From assembly GCA_026874595.1 (NCBI GenBank), contig CM049310.1, forward strand, positions 85,101,056-85,165,055: DNA of 64,000 nt. The letters run 5' to 3'. Each line of letters starts with the position of its first letter. The stretch's first letter is position 1. The notes below the pieces were generated by a model, which did no database searches, was not told where the DNA came from, and worked only from the letters and a program-made list of their open reading frames with translations. The stretch comes from Sipunculus nudus (Eukaryota; Annelida; Sipuncula; Golfingiida; Sipunculidae). Both the position numbers and the translations under genes were made by a program. Positions 24,640-36,655 of the stretch are shown here, in pieces.

Positions 24640-25140
24640 AAGACGTGAGCTAACGGTGATATCACTGTGAGGTCACACAAAACTCACATGGTGAGCTCAC
24701 AACAGTGAGTTCCTGATGATCTCACTGTGAGCTCATATTGTGATATATCATATTGTGACCACACTGTGATGTCGCTGTGCGGTCACCATACACTTACCTA
24801 CATATGGCTAAAAGGCAAAGGAATGTAATACAAGAATATTGTGTCATAAAATTTAATGTGTTTTATTGCATACTACATTTGTATGCGATCTGATCAAAAT
24901 CTGAATTAACAGTCACAGTGAGCTCTAGATGACCTCACTGTGACCTCATGTTGTGATATATCATATTGTGACGACACTGTGATGTCACAGTGAGGTCACC
25001 ATACTCTCACATGCATTTGGTTAAAAAGGCAAAGAAATGTAGCACTAGAATAATGTGATATAATATTAAATGAGATTTACTGCATATTATATTTTTATAC
25101 GATCTGAGCAAAATCTAAACTAGACGACCATAGGTCGAAC
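24640..25140. repeat. Satellite array, left part (about two monomers)
   Basis: Monomers of the 27.5-32.7 kb satellite: TGATATATCATATTGTGAC, CACTGTGATGTC, a GGTCACCATACACT block, then AAAGGCAAAG and a TATACGATCTGAGCAAAATC end. The leftmost unit is the most diverged. The array is interrupted at 25141 by an inserted element and resumes at about 27459. Confidence 0.85.
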
Positions 25141-27458
25141 GCTTGCCGGAAATCGGAAGTGAAACACAGACGGACAAACATATTGTCGGTTTTCTAATAA
25201 TGGAATGACTCTCAGGGACATTGCTGAGAATATGTGGCCCGTAGAATGTCATATGAGACAAAAGAACAGGCAAGCAGACAAAGCTGACAACCAAAGACGA
25301 ACAGACAGACATACTGACTTTGTGAGACAAGATTGACACCAGATGACATAACCTGGTGATTGAGAAGATTCAAAGGAAGAAAATAAGTTATAATTTATGT
25401 AATTCAGATTTATAGTTTTGGAGGTATGGCGAATTAATGATATACTTGGGAGGCTCGACTGTAGCGCCCTCTAGCAGACATATTCCGAAGACGACAAATG
25501 CGTTTCGTATTATTAGTGTATGACATGAGATGTCCCAGTTTCAAAAGGATTCCGTCAAAGCTGTGGCCTGTAGAATGCTATATGTAAGGCGTAAGAACCA
25601 GCAAGCAGGCGACTTTGAGGATAACGGACAAACAGATGGACACACTGACAAAGTGACAGAAGATTGAAACCATATGCCTTAATCAGGTTATGGAGAAGAC
25701 TCAAAGGAAGAAAATAAGCTATAGCTTATGTAACTGAGGCTTTGGGTGTAGAGATATGGCCAATACAATGGTATGTGTGTGAGGGTCGTGTGCAGCGCCC
25801 ACTAGTGGCCATATCAGGAAAATGAAAAATTTTTTTTTAGAAATTAGTGTAAGACATAAGATGTAATAGTTTCAAAAGGATTCCGTCAAAACTGTGGCCT
25901 ATAGAATGCTATATGTGAGACGCAAGAACCAACAAGCAGGCGAATTTGAGGACAACTGACAAACAGACGAAAACACTGACAAAGTGATTCAAGATTGAGT
26001 CCAGATGACTACTCCAGGTTATGGAGAAGACCCAAAGGAAGAAAAAAACTACAGTTTATGTTACTGAGGTTTATATTTTTGGAGATATTGCCAAAGCATG
26101 ATATGTTGGGAGAGGTTCGAGTTCAGTGCTCCCTATCGGCCATATCCGGAAAATGAAAAATTGGTTTCGAGATATTAGTGTAAGACTTAAGATGTTATAG
26201 TTTTAAAAGGTAAGGATTCTTTTAAAACTGTGGCCTGTAGAATGCTATATGTGAGACGCAAGAGCAAGCAGGCGAATTTGAGGACAATTGACAAACAGAC
26301 AGACACACTGACAAAGTGTCACAAAAGTGTGACCAGATGACTACACTAGGTTATGGAGAAGACCCAGAGGAAGAAAATAAGCTATAGTTTATGTAATTGA
26401 GGCTTATAATTTTTGAGATATGGCCAAAATATGATATGTTCGGGAGGTTCGCATTTTGCGCCCCCTAGCGGCCCTATTCAAAAAATGAAAAAACAATTTC
26501 GAGATACTAGTGTAGGACTTATAATATGTCAGTTTCAAAAAGATTCCTGCAATAATGTGGCCTTTGGCGCAAGATGAATGAAATCTCGAAATATCTCTAT
26601 TCACGAGATATTTTACGAGATACTGCAAGACTTTAATAAAATCCTGTAGTACTAGTTGAATGCTACTTGATGCAAAAAACTAGATCACTCTAGCTTTAAA
26701 ACTGACAAAGTTAGAAAAATAAGATCCACTTATTTTCGAATATCGTGATTTTCCCCCAAAATTTGTAACCATGGTTACGGCTAATTTGAGTCAGCTACAC
26801 ACCAGATGACAGGCCTTGGAATGACGATTAAAATGGGCTATCGTTGAAGTAGATACGACTAATAGTCACAAAGATATGAAGAAAAAACCGTTTTGAGAAG
26901 TTTGATGACCTTGACCTTGACCTTTGTCCTATTTTGACCAAAAACAACAGGGCACCTAGAAATTTAATTCTTCATCATCTCTGAAAGTTTCAAGGTGATT
27001 GCTGCAAAATTGTGGCCTGTACTGTACTAAATGTCAGACAGAACATCAAGGCCGTTGTCAAAATTGACAACAACAGAGGAACAGACAGACATACTGACAA
27101 GGTGACACAAAGTCAACAAAAGTTGATCATACCATGATATGGGGAAAGGAAAGACGAACAAAATGATCTTAGAAAAAAAAAGGTTGATACGACCATTTTT
27201 GACCAAGTTATGAGGAAAATAAAATTTCGAGGTTTTTCGATGACCTTGACCTTAACTGTTGACCTATATAAACCAAAAACAATAGGGCACCTAGAAATTT
27301 TGTTTTCCATAATCCCAGTAAGTTTCAAGGTGATTATGGCAAAATTGTGGCCAGGAGAGTGATGACAAACAAACAGACAGACAGACAGACAAACAAACAG
27401 ACACACAGACATACGCAACTGACCAATATGCTTGCCAAAATCTTTGATTCCGGCAAGC
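25141..27458. mobile_element. Pearl/Helentron-like element with internal ~330-bp repeats, inserted in satellite
   Basis: The left end GCTTGCCGGAAATC (25141) and the reverse complement of the right end GCTTGCCGGAATC (from 27458) form short terminal inverted repeats. The right end also folds back on itself (27430-27458: GCTTGCCAAAATC, loop, GATTCCGGCAAGC), a terminal hairpin. Inside, degenerate units recur about every 330 bp. The anchor GTGGCC appears at 25234, 25563, 25894, 26230, 26557, 27012 and 27348, often followed by TGTAGAATGCTATATG and then ACAAACAGACAGACACACTG. Satellite sequence is interrupted on both sides. Non-autonomous elements with short inverted ends, a 3' hairpin and a tandem core are known in bivalves as pearl elements and are considered Helentron-related. 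There is no helicase or transposase here. The assignment is inference. Confidence 0.65.
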
Positions 27459-30400
27459 AATAAACAGAATAGTGAGCTCTCGATGACCTCACTGTGACCT
27501 CATGTTGTGATATGTCATATTGTGACGAAACTGTGATGTCACCGTGAGGTCACAATACACTCACACGCATATAGCTAAAGAGGCAATGAAATGTAACACT
27601 ATTGATTAGTGTGATATAATTTTAAATGAGATTTATTGTATATAATATTTTTTATACGATCTAAGCAAAATCTAAACAGACACAGTGAGCTCTCGATGAT
27701 CTCACTAATACCTCATGTTGTGATATATCATATTGTGACGACACTGTGATGTCACTGTGAGAGCTCTGGATGACCTCACTGTAACCTCATGTTGTGATTT
27801 ATCATATTGTGACGACACTGTGATATAAACTTAAATGAGTTTTATTGCATACTACAAATTTTATGCGGTCTTATCAATTCTAGAAATAAACAGTAAAAGT
27901 GAGCTCTTGATTACCTCACTGTGACCTCGTTATGATATATCATATTGTGACGACACTGTGATGTCACAGTGAGGTCACCATACACTCACATCCATATGGT
28001 TAATAGGCAAAGAAATGTTGCACTAGAATAATGTGATATAATATTAAATGAGATTTACTGCATATAACATTTTTTTTATACGATCCGAGCAAAATCTAAA
28101 TAAATAGACAGAGTGAGCTCTCGATGACCCCACTGTTACCTCATGTTGTGATATATCATATTGTGACGACACTGCGATGTCACTGTGAGGTCACCATACA
28201 CTCACACGGATATAGCTAAAGAGGCAAAGGAATGTAACACTAGAATAATTTGATATAATATTAAATGAGTTTTATTGCATATAACATTTTTTATACGATC
28301 TAAGCAAAATCTAAATAAACAGACACAGTGAGCTCTCGATGACCTCACTGTGACCTCATATTGTGATATATCATATTGTGACGACACTGTGATGTCACTG
28401 TGAGGTCACTATACACTCACAAGCATATGACTAAAAAGGCAAAGAAATGTAGCACTAGAATAATGTGATATAAACTAAAATCAGTTTTATTGCATACTAC
28501 AACTTTTTATGTGGTCTAATCAATTCTAAATAAACAGTAACAGTGAGCGCTCGATTACTTCACTGTGACCTCCTTTTTGATATATCATATATTGTGAACA
28601 CACTGTGATGTCACTGTGGGATCACCATACACTCTAAACAGACACAGTGAGCTCTCGATGACCTCACTAATACCTCATGTTGTGATATATCATATTGTGA
28701 CGACACTGTCATGTCACTGTGAGAGCTCTGGATGACCTCACTGTAACCTCATGTTGTGATTTATCATATTGTGACGACACTGTGATGTCACTGTGAGATC
28801 ACCATACACTCACACGCATATATCTAAAGAGGCAAAGAAATGTAGCACTAGAATAATGTGATATAAACTTAAATGAGTTTTATTGCATACTACAAATTTT
28901 TATGCGGTCTTATCAATTCTAGAAATAAACAGTAAAAGTGAGCTCTTGATTACCTCACTGTGACCTCGTTATGATATATCATATTGTGACGACACTGTGA
29001 TGTCACAGTGAGGTCACAATACACTCACATCCATATGGTTAAAAGGCAAAGAAATATTGCACTAGAATAATGTGATATAATATTAAATGAGTTTTATTGC
29101 ATATAACATTTTTTATACGATCTAAGCAAAATCTAAATAAACAGACACAGTGAGCTCTCGATGACCTCACTGTGACCTCATATTGTGATATATCATATTG
29201 TGACGACACTGTGATGTCACTGTGAGGTCACTATACACTCACAAGCATATGACTAAAAAGGCAAAGAAATGTAGCACTAGAATAATGTGATATAAACTAA
29301 AATCAGTTTTGTTGCATACTACAACTTTTTATGTGGTCTAATCAATTCTAAATAAACAGTAACAGTGAGCGCTCGATTACTTCACTGTGACCTCCTTTTT
29401 GATATATCATATATTGTGAACACACTGTGATGTCACTGTGGGATCACCATACACTCTAAACAGACACAGTGAGCTCTCGATGACCTCACTAATACCTCAT
29501 GTTGTGATATATCATATTGTGACGACACTGTGATGTCACTGTGAGAGCTCTGGATGACCTCACTGTAACCTCATGTTGTGATTTATCATATTGTGACGAC
29601 ACTGTGATGTCACTGTGAGATCACCATACACTCACACGCATATATCTAAAGAGGCAAAGAAATGTAGCACTAGAATAATGTGAAATAAACTTAAATGAGT
29701 TTTATTGCATACTACAAATTTTTATGCGGTCTTATCAATTCTAGAAATAAACAGTAAAAGTGAGCTCTTGATTACCTCACTGTGACCTCGTTATGATATA
29801 TCATATTGTGACGACACTGTGATGTCACAGTGAGGTCACCATACACTCACATCCATATGGTTAAAAGGCAAAGAAATGTTGCACTAGAATAATGTGATAT
29901 AATATTAAATGAGATTTACTGCATATAACATTTTTTTATACGATCCGAGCAAAATCTAAATAAATAGACAGAGTGAGCTCTCGATGACCCCACTGTTACC
30001 TCATGTTGTGATATATCATATTGTGACGACACTGCGATGTCACTGTGAGGTCACCATACACTCACACGGATATAGCTAAAGAGGCAAAGAAATGTAACAC
30101 TAGAATAATTTGATATAATATTAAATGAGTTTTATTGCATATAACATTTTTTATACGATCTAAGCAAAATCTAAATAAACAGACACAGTGAGCTCTCGAT
30201 GACCTCACTGTGACCTCATATTGTGATATATCATATTGTGACGACACTGTGATGTCACTGTGAGGTCACTATACACTCACAAGCATATGACTAAAAAGGC
30301 AAAGAAATGTAGCACTAGAATAATGTGATATAAACTAAAATCAGTTTTGTTGCATACTACAACTTTTTATGTGGTCTAATCAATTCTAAATAAACAGTAA

Positions 30401-32715
30401 CAGTGAGCGCTCGATTACTTCACTGTGACCTCCTTTTTGATATATCATATATTGTGAACACACTGTGATGTCACTGTGGGATCACCATACACTCTAAACA
30501 GACACAGTGAGCTCTCGATGACCTCACTAATACCTCATGTTGTGATATATCATATTGTGACGACACTGTGATGTCACTGTGAGAGCTCTGGATGACCTCA
30601 CTGTAACCTCATGTTGTGATTTATCATATTGTGACGACACTGTGATGTCACTGTGAGATCACCATACACTCACACGCATATATCTAAAGAGGCAAAGAAA
30701 TGTAGCACTAGAATAATGTGAAATAAACTTAAATGAGTTTTATTGCATACTACAAATTTTTATGCGGTCTTATCAATTCTAGAAATAAACAGTAAAAGTG
30801 AGCTCTTGATTACCTCACTGTGACCTCGTTATGATATATCATATTGTGACGACACTGTGATGTCACAGTGAGGTCACCATACACTCACATCCATATGGTT
30901 AAAAGGCAAAGAAATGTTGCACTAGAATAATGTGATATAATATTAAATGAGATTTACTGCATATAACATTTTTTTATACGATCCGAGCAAAATCTAAATA
31001 AATAGACAGAGTGAGCTCTCGATGACCCCACTGTTACCTCATGTTGTGATATATCATATTGTGACGACACTGCGATGTCACTGTGAGGTCACCATACACT
31101 CACACGGATATAGCTAAAGAGGCAAAGAAATGTAACACTAGAATAATTTGATATAATATTAAATGAGTTTTATTGCATATAACATTTTTTATACGATCTA
31201 AGCAAAATCTAAATAAACAGACACAGTGAGCTCTCGATGACCTCACTGTGACCTCATATTGTGATATATCATATTGTGACGACACTGTGATGTCACTGTG
31301 AGGTCACTATACACTCACAAGCATATGACTAAAAAGGCAAAGAAATGTAGCACTAGAATAATGTGATATAAACTAAAATCAGTTTTATTGCATACTACAA
31401 CATTTTATGTGGTCTAATCAATTCTAAATAAACAGTAACAGTGAGCGCTCGATTACTTCACTGTGACCTCCTTTTTGATATATCATATATTGTGAACACA
31501 CTGTGATGTCACTGTGGGATCACCATACACTCTAAACAGACACAGTGAGCTCTCGATGACCTCACTAATACCTCATGTTGTGATATATCATATTGTGACG
31601 ACACTGTGATGTCACTGTGAGAGCTCTGGATGACCTCACTGTAACCTCATGTTGTGATTTATCATATTGTGACGACACTGTGATGTCACTGTGAGATCAC
31701 CATACACTCACACGCATATATCTAAAGAGGCAAAGAAATGTAGCACTAGAATAATGTGATATAAACTTAAATGAGTTTTATTGCATACTACAAATTTTTA
31801 TGCGGTCTTATCAATTCTAGAAATTAACAGTAAAAGTGAGCTCTTGATTACCTCACTGTGACCTCGTTATGATATATCATATTGTGACGACACTGTGATG
31901 TCACAGTGAGGTCACCATACACTCACATCCATATGGTTAAAAGGCAAAGAAATGTTGCACTAGAATAATGTGATATAATATTAAATGAGATTTACTGCAT
32001 ATAACATTTTTTTATACGATCCGAGCAAAATCTAAATAAATAGACAGAGTGAGCTCTCGATGACCCCACTGTTACCTCATGTTGTGATATATCATATTGT
32101 GACGACACTGCGATGTCACAGTGAGGTCACCATACACTCACACGGATATAGCTAAAGAGGCAAAGAAATGTAACACTAGAATAATTTGATATAATATTAA
32201 ATGAGTTTTATTGCATATAACATTTTTTATACGATCTAAGCAAAATCTAAATAAACAGACACTGTGAGCTCTCGATGACCTCACTGTGACCTCATATTGT
32301 GATATATCATATTGTGACGACACTGTGATGTCACTGTGAGGTCACTATACACTCACAAGCATATGACTAAAAAGGCAAAGAAATGTAGCACTAGAATAAT
32401 GTGATATAAACTAAAATCAGTTTTATTGCATACTACAACTTTTTATGTGGTCTAATCAATTCTAAATAAACAGTAACAGTGAGCGCTCGATTACTTCACT
32501 GTGACCTCCTTTTTGATATATCATATATTGTGAACACACTGTGATGTCACTGTGGGATCACCATACACTCTCATGCATGTGATTGAAAAAGGCAAAGACG
32601 TGAAACACCAGAATTATGTGAAATAAAATGTAAAGGGTTATTTTTTTGCATAATACAAGTTTTATCTTGCGATCTCTTAAATTCTAAATAAACAGTAACA
32701 GCAAATTCTCGATGT
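27459..32715. repeat. Satellite DNA with 1038-bp higher-order repeat
   Basis: Monomers of about 210-216 bp start GAGCTCTCGATGACCTCACT and end AAATAAACAGACACAGT. From 28330 onward they are organised in a higher-order unit. The marker monomer with TGACCTCATATTGTGATATA begins at 28330, 29152, 30190, 31228 and 32266, giving periods of 822, 1038, 1038 and 1038 bp. The first period is shorter by 216 bp, exactly one monomer, as expected from unequal exchange. Each 1038-bp unit holds four near-full monomers and two truncated ones (about 105 and 72 bp). The copies are nearly identical, pointing to recent amplification. Each monomer also has an imperfect dyad around TGATATATCA. No real genes: the recurring 61-codon minus-strand frames are by-products. 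Confidence 0.92.
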
Positions 32716-32747
32716 GCTGAATACCCAAAGACTGATGTAAAACTTAA

Positions 32748-32750
<3 letters not shown>

Positions 32751-32793
<43 letters not shown>

Positions 32794-33040
32794 ATACATA
32801 TATATAAACATACATATTTATATTTATATATGTATTATATTTTATAAGTTATGTAATAATTTATAATATAATATATATAATTAATTGTATTATGTAATAT
32901 TTATGTACAATATAAAGAAATATATTAAATTATTTTATTTCAGGAAAATATATATTCAAAATTATGTAATAATTAATAATGTATAAAATAAATTGTTTAT
33001 ATATATATATATATAAATATATATATCGGTAATATTAATG
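32751..33040. repeat. (TA)n tract and AT-only low-complexity DNA
   Basis: Pure TA from 32751 to 32790, then more than 200 bp of almost pure A/T with TATATA stretches. It borders the satellite array. Confidence 0.9.
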
Positions 33041-33097
33041 TTTGTGTTAAATACAAGTGAAAACCAAACTTTAAAAGTACTTTGGGGACATATTTCA

Positions 33098-33273
33098 GTC
33101 AGGTCTTTACTGGACACAGCTGACCATACAGTCCCACATTACTCATATCATCAGCAGACCTGTTGCACTGGCTCTGTCCACAGTGCAGGACAGCCCCAAG
33201 CTTGACACTATCACTATCAGCATGTGGTCCTACTCTGATCTGTTACTGGATGCCTTACAGTTTCATTTTGAAT
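33098..33273 (+). CDS. Candidate exon, unknown protein
   Basis: After an acceptor-like ACATATTTCAG (ending 33097) a frame runs 58 codons to TAA at 33271, with protein-like composition: SGLYWTQLTIQSHITHIISR, then an alanine/leucine-rich part, then LDTITISMWSYSDLLLDALQ. It sits in a GC-richer island within very AT-rich DNA. No start codon context or recognised domain. It may be an exon of an unidentified gene or repeat-derived. Confidence 0.25.
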
Positions 33274-33634
33274 AAGAACCTGCTCAGCCGTTATCTGGAC
33301 ATTTGGGCTTGCTTTCAATCTGCGTAGTACTGTATGGCATGTCGCGGAACTTCTAATGTCAGAGTGTTACTTCACAAAGACCTCAACCTGCAATATCCCT
33401 TTGACTACATAAGCCAGATAGGCTCGGATCATTTCTGTTCTACACGGTGTAGTGTTTGGGAGAAGGGAAGGGAACATCTCAGAACTTGAACTTCCAACCG
33501 TGCTACATTGGCAGTCAATGTCCAGGGAAACACTGTAAGTATGTCCCCTCATATTTCTCCTTTTAATTAAGCCAGATATAAGATAATCTTTACATAATGT
33601 GTACGTGCATTCACGGTTGGATCTAGAGGGTCAA

Positions 33635-33658
33635 GTGTGTGTGTGTGTGTGTGTGTGT
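33635..33658. repeat. (GT)n microsatellite
   Basis: About 12 GT dinucleotides. A purine-rich GGGGGAGGGGGGAGGGGG patch follows near 33690. Confidence 0.95.
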
Positions 33659-33879
33659 TTTGGGGGATGCATTGTTAGATTATTTTAGAGGGGGAGGGGG
33701 GAGGGGGTTAGACTGAAGTATGACATATAAACATGCCACTACGTACCAACCAATAGTATATAAGAATTGTATTTTGTTTATATAATTTTAGCTTAAATAT
33801 AAATCCTAAATTTATAAATAATATACAATTTATTCACTGTTTCATCTTCAAATCAGTCTTGTTCCTTAAGAGAATTTAC

Positions 33880-33915
<36 letters not shown>

Positions 33916-34028
33916 AGTTATTTAAAGCTATGCATAATTACCAATAATTAGAGAGGGACAAATATTTATATTTAAAAAAGTACCTAGATGTAGACTATTA
34001 AGAGGTAATTGTATAAGTTTTTTTCCAG

Positions 34029-34189
34029 CATGCGCTCAACACTGCTACCTCGAGGAGGAAATTACATTCAGAAGGCCAGAGGTTGATGTGTCTACCACTG
34101 TAAAACTAGAAGTAGGCAAACAAATTGAGACTTACATCTCTAATGCAGCCAAAAGAATCGCAAGAAAACAAAAAGATAAGAGTGATTAA
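34029..34189 (+). CDS. Candidate terminal exon, unknown protein
   Basis: A good acceptor (TTTTTTTCCAG, ending 34028) precedes 53 open codons to TAA at 34187-34189. They read CAQHCYLEEEITFRRPEVDV, then a Lys/Val/Thr-rich stretch and a basic end with KRIARKQKDKSD. A donor-like AAACACT|GTAAGT at about 33533 would join in the same frame, adding a Cys-rich stretch (CYIGSQCPGKH). No start or domain is recognised. Confidence 0.3.
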
Positions 34190-34857
34190 GTGGATAACCT
34201 TCATTTGTACAGTTGTGGTGTGAATCAGTTTAGTACAAGGGAAATTAATTCTTTGTATATGCTAGAATGATCTGTAAGCTCACCTGACTATAGGTCTTCT
34301 GAGTTATGTATACGGCAATGGCCCTTCAGCTCTCTATCAGTCCACTTTCTGTCTGATTGACTTCAGGATATCCAAATGCCAACCAATGTATATTAGAATA
34401 TTCCCAAGTCATCTAGTTTAGATTGGAATTCAGATGTTAAAGTTTTTTATGCTAGTTTAATTATTGTTTTGATAGTCATGTCAAAATTTTAGTTCAGCAA
34501 TCTATATTTTGTATTTGGCCGTGGACAAAGTTTCAAGGGGCATTTCCTCTGAGCTTTTTCAAATGCTAACATGCAGACTATTTAACTTCAGAACTAAGCC
34601 CTTTTCCATTTGTTGAAATTTTACAAAATGACTATCATTGTCAAATTCAGCTGAGCACCATTACCTATGAATCACTTGTTTCTGAAAGGTAGCAAATTCA
34701 CCCTTTGCCTGTTTAGGAATATTTCAAACATATTCTTTACATTGCACAGTGCACCATATAAAATTATTATTGGATGTTGATACTGGGATCACACATGCTC
34801 CATGTATGATTCTCAGACTCTTTGTGACAGGTTCATTACATGTAACTGCATTAATCA

Positions 34858-34865
<8 letters not shown>

Positions 34866-34904
<39 letters not shown>
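34866..34904. repeat. (TA)n microsatellite
   Basis: About 39 bp of pure TA. Confidence 0.97.
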
Positions 34905-34908
<4 letters not shown>

Positions 34909-35681
34909 GTACTTGTGGCAATTAAATGTACTGATTTTAATCATATGAGTTTCTGGTAGTTAAGAGTACTAGCATATATCATTACTAATAGTGGCCACTC
35001 ATTTAAATATGAATGCATAATAGTATGTTGATGAATGAACATATCTAGTAATTTAGAATATTTAGAAGTGCTACAGTTTATTCAGCCTGGTATAAATTAT
35101 TTTTTTTAATTATTATATTACTATATCATTATATATGTTAAGTATTATTCTCTATGAACTTTAAAACTTTAATGAAAATTAAACGAGGCTTACTTGTAAG
35201 TTGCATAATGTTCAATTATGATTCTATGATAGGAGTTTGACAAGCAGTGTCTCTCACCTGATCCGAATTGACTGTGATTGATGATGAGAAATTATTGGTG
35301 ACAAAAAGTTTAAATATAAAGAAGTATTCTTTCAGTAAAAGTGAAAATTCTTGCAAAAGAATCAATACAACTTATGTACAAGTGATTTGTTTTCTGTCAT
35401 TTCTGTATTCAACTGGATTATAAATACATATGTGTTATGAAATCTGATATGTGGCTTCTGTGTTTGTAAAGTATACATGCATTTCTCAAGTAGAGAAAGT
35501 GAATCCACAGCTCTTCATATGACTTGTGTTATTTACTTTTACCTGACATGCAGATGCTCATCCACTTTCTCAGAAAATAATTACACATTACAATGTAAGT
35601 TTATTGTGAATCAACATCTGACATCATGGCAAAGCCACAGCTTGAGCAAAACTTTATGTGGATTGAAAAATCAGCAGAGGC

Positions 35682-35698
35682 GGGGGGGGGGGGGGGGG
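35682..35698. repeat. Poly-G run
   Basis: About 17 consecutive G. Confidence 0.95.
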
Positions 35699-35886
35699 CA
35701 TAAGGCAGGGCAGAATGTTTTTAATCATATTTTGAGTAATGAGTGTGTGTGTGTGTGGTTTTTTTTAACCTTCTGTGTATGTTATTTTATATTTTTATGC
35801 ATTGTATATTCTTCGTATGTTGACAATTAATGAGATCATAAAAAGAAACCATCACGACTCTCTTATTTTTTTCTCTCTTGATTTAG

Positions 35887-35992
35887 TTTGAAGGATAATA
35901 CTACTGGTAGTGACAACATTACATATCCGAATACCGACGCTGGCTTCGACAATATGGTTAAATCTTTGAGCTTGGAAAACACGTTAGTATAA
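35887..35992 (+). CDS. Gene E: terminal cytoplasmic-tail exon candidate
   Basis: A strong polypyrimidine tract and acceptor (TTTTTTTCTCTCTTGATTTAG, ending 35886) are followed by one base completing a split codon and 34 codons to TAA (35990-35992). The residues are polar, containing LKDNTTGSDNITYPNTDAGF and ending in SLSLENTLV. Entry in phase 2 matches the last exons of genes A (46023) and C (60463). The C-terminal T-L-V fits a class I PDZ ligand (S/T-x-hydrophobic), like T-E-V in gene C. It could be the tail of the gene starting at 16702, but the Ig, stalk and membrane exons between were not found. An AATAAA lies downstream near 36445. Confidence 0.45.
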
Positions 35993-36221
35993 ATATTTCA
36001 TATGTATAAGGCCCAGGGCGAGCCCTCTGCAGGCTTTGGGGGTTCCTCGGTGTTATGATCTGTAAACACAGAAAGATACCACTCTTGATCTAATGGAAAA
36101 TTATAAAATTTATCAGAAACAAGCATAAAATTAACTGAAAAAATATAAAAATTAAACATCAGTGGCAAATGACCAATTTCTTGTACAATTTTATAGCATG
36201 CGGTATTTCAAAACAAGCTGC

Positions 36222-36224
<3 letters not shown>

Positions 36225-36279
<55 letters not shown>
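36225..36279. repeat. (TA)n microsatellite
   Basis: About 55 bp of TA. Confidence 0.97.
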
Positions 36280-36281
<2 letters not shown>

Positions 36282-36559
36282 CTGTGTTTAATATATCCAG
36301 TGTATTTACGAAAACATTTAAAATATTACAGAAAAAAAATCATCGCTAATAAATACAATAAAAAAAAATACAATGAAATTTATCAGCTAAACAGCCTATA
36401 ATCACCCCCTGAAGATGATTTTAGAAAACAAGTATAAAAGATATTAATAAAGTATATTTATAAATAAAAATAAGGGAAAAAGATAAAAAGAAGTCTGAAC
36501 AAAAGTAGGTTACTTTAAAAAAAGAAAAACAAGGTACTAACACTGACGTTGATTAGTCT

Positions 36560-36625
36560 CTCTCTTTGTCTCTCTCCATTTTTCTGTCTCTCTCTTTGCC
36601 CCCCCCTCTCTCTCTCTGTCTCTGT
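36560..36625. repeat. Pyrimidine-rich (CT)n tract
   Basis: CTCTCTTTGTCTCTCTCC and similar low-complexity sequence just downstream of the gene D Ig exon. Open frames through it on the plus strand are artefacts. Confidence 0.85.
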
Positions 36626-36655
36626 TTGTATGTTCGATATTCTTGTACACCTTAC

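Larger units (their letters stand above)
34190..35886. other. Intronic or intergenic stretch with microsatellites
   Basis: Contains (TA)n at 34866-34904 and a poly-G run at 35682-35698. No supported exon. A splice-bounded segment near 35552-35594 was considered and not accepted. Confidence 0.45.

Noticed and set aside
28202-32323. Repeated 61-codon minus-strand frames
   Set aside because: They recur with the satellite period and are by-products of near-identical repeat units; no domain and no start context.
27459-32715. CRISPR array
   Set aside because: Repeat units are about 210 bp, contiguous and without unique spacers, in an animal genome. It is satellite DNA.
35552-35594. Splice-bounded 43-bp segment as a gene E exon
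   Set aside because: The acceptor and GTAAGT donor look good, but it is very short, no phase links it to the terminal exon at 35887, and there is no recognisable content.
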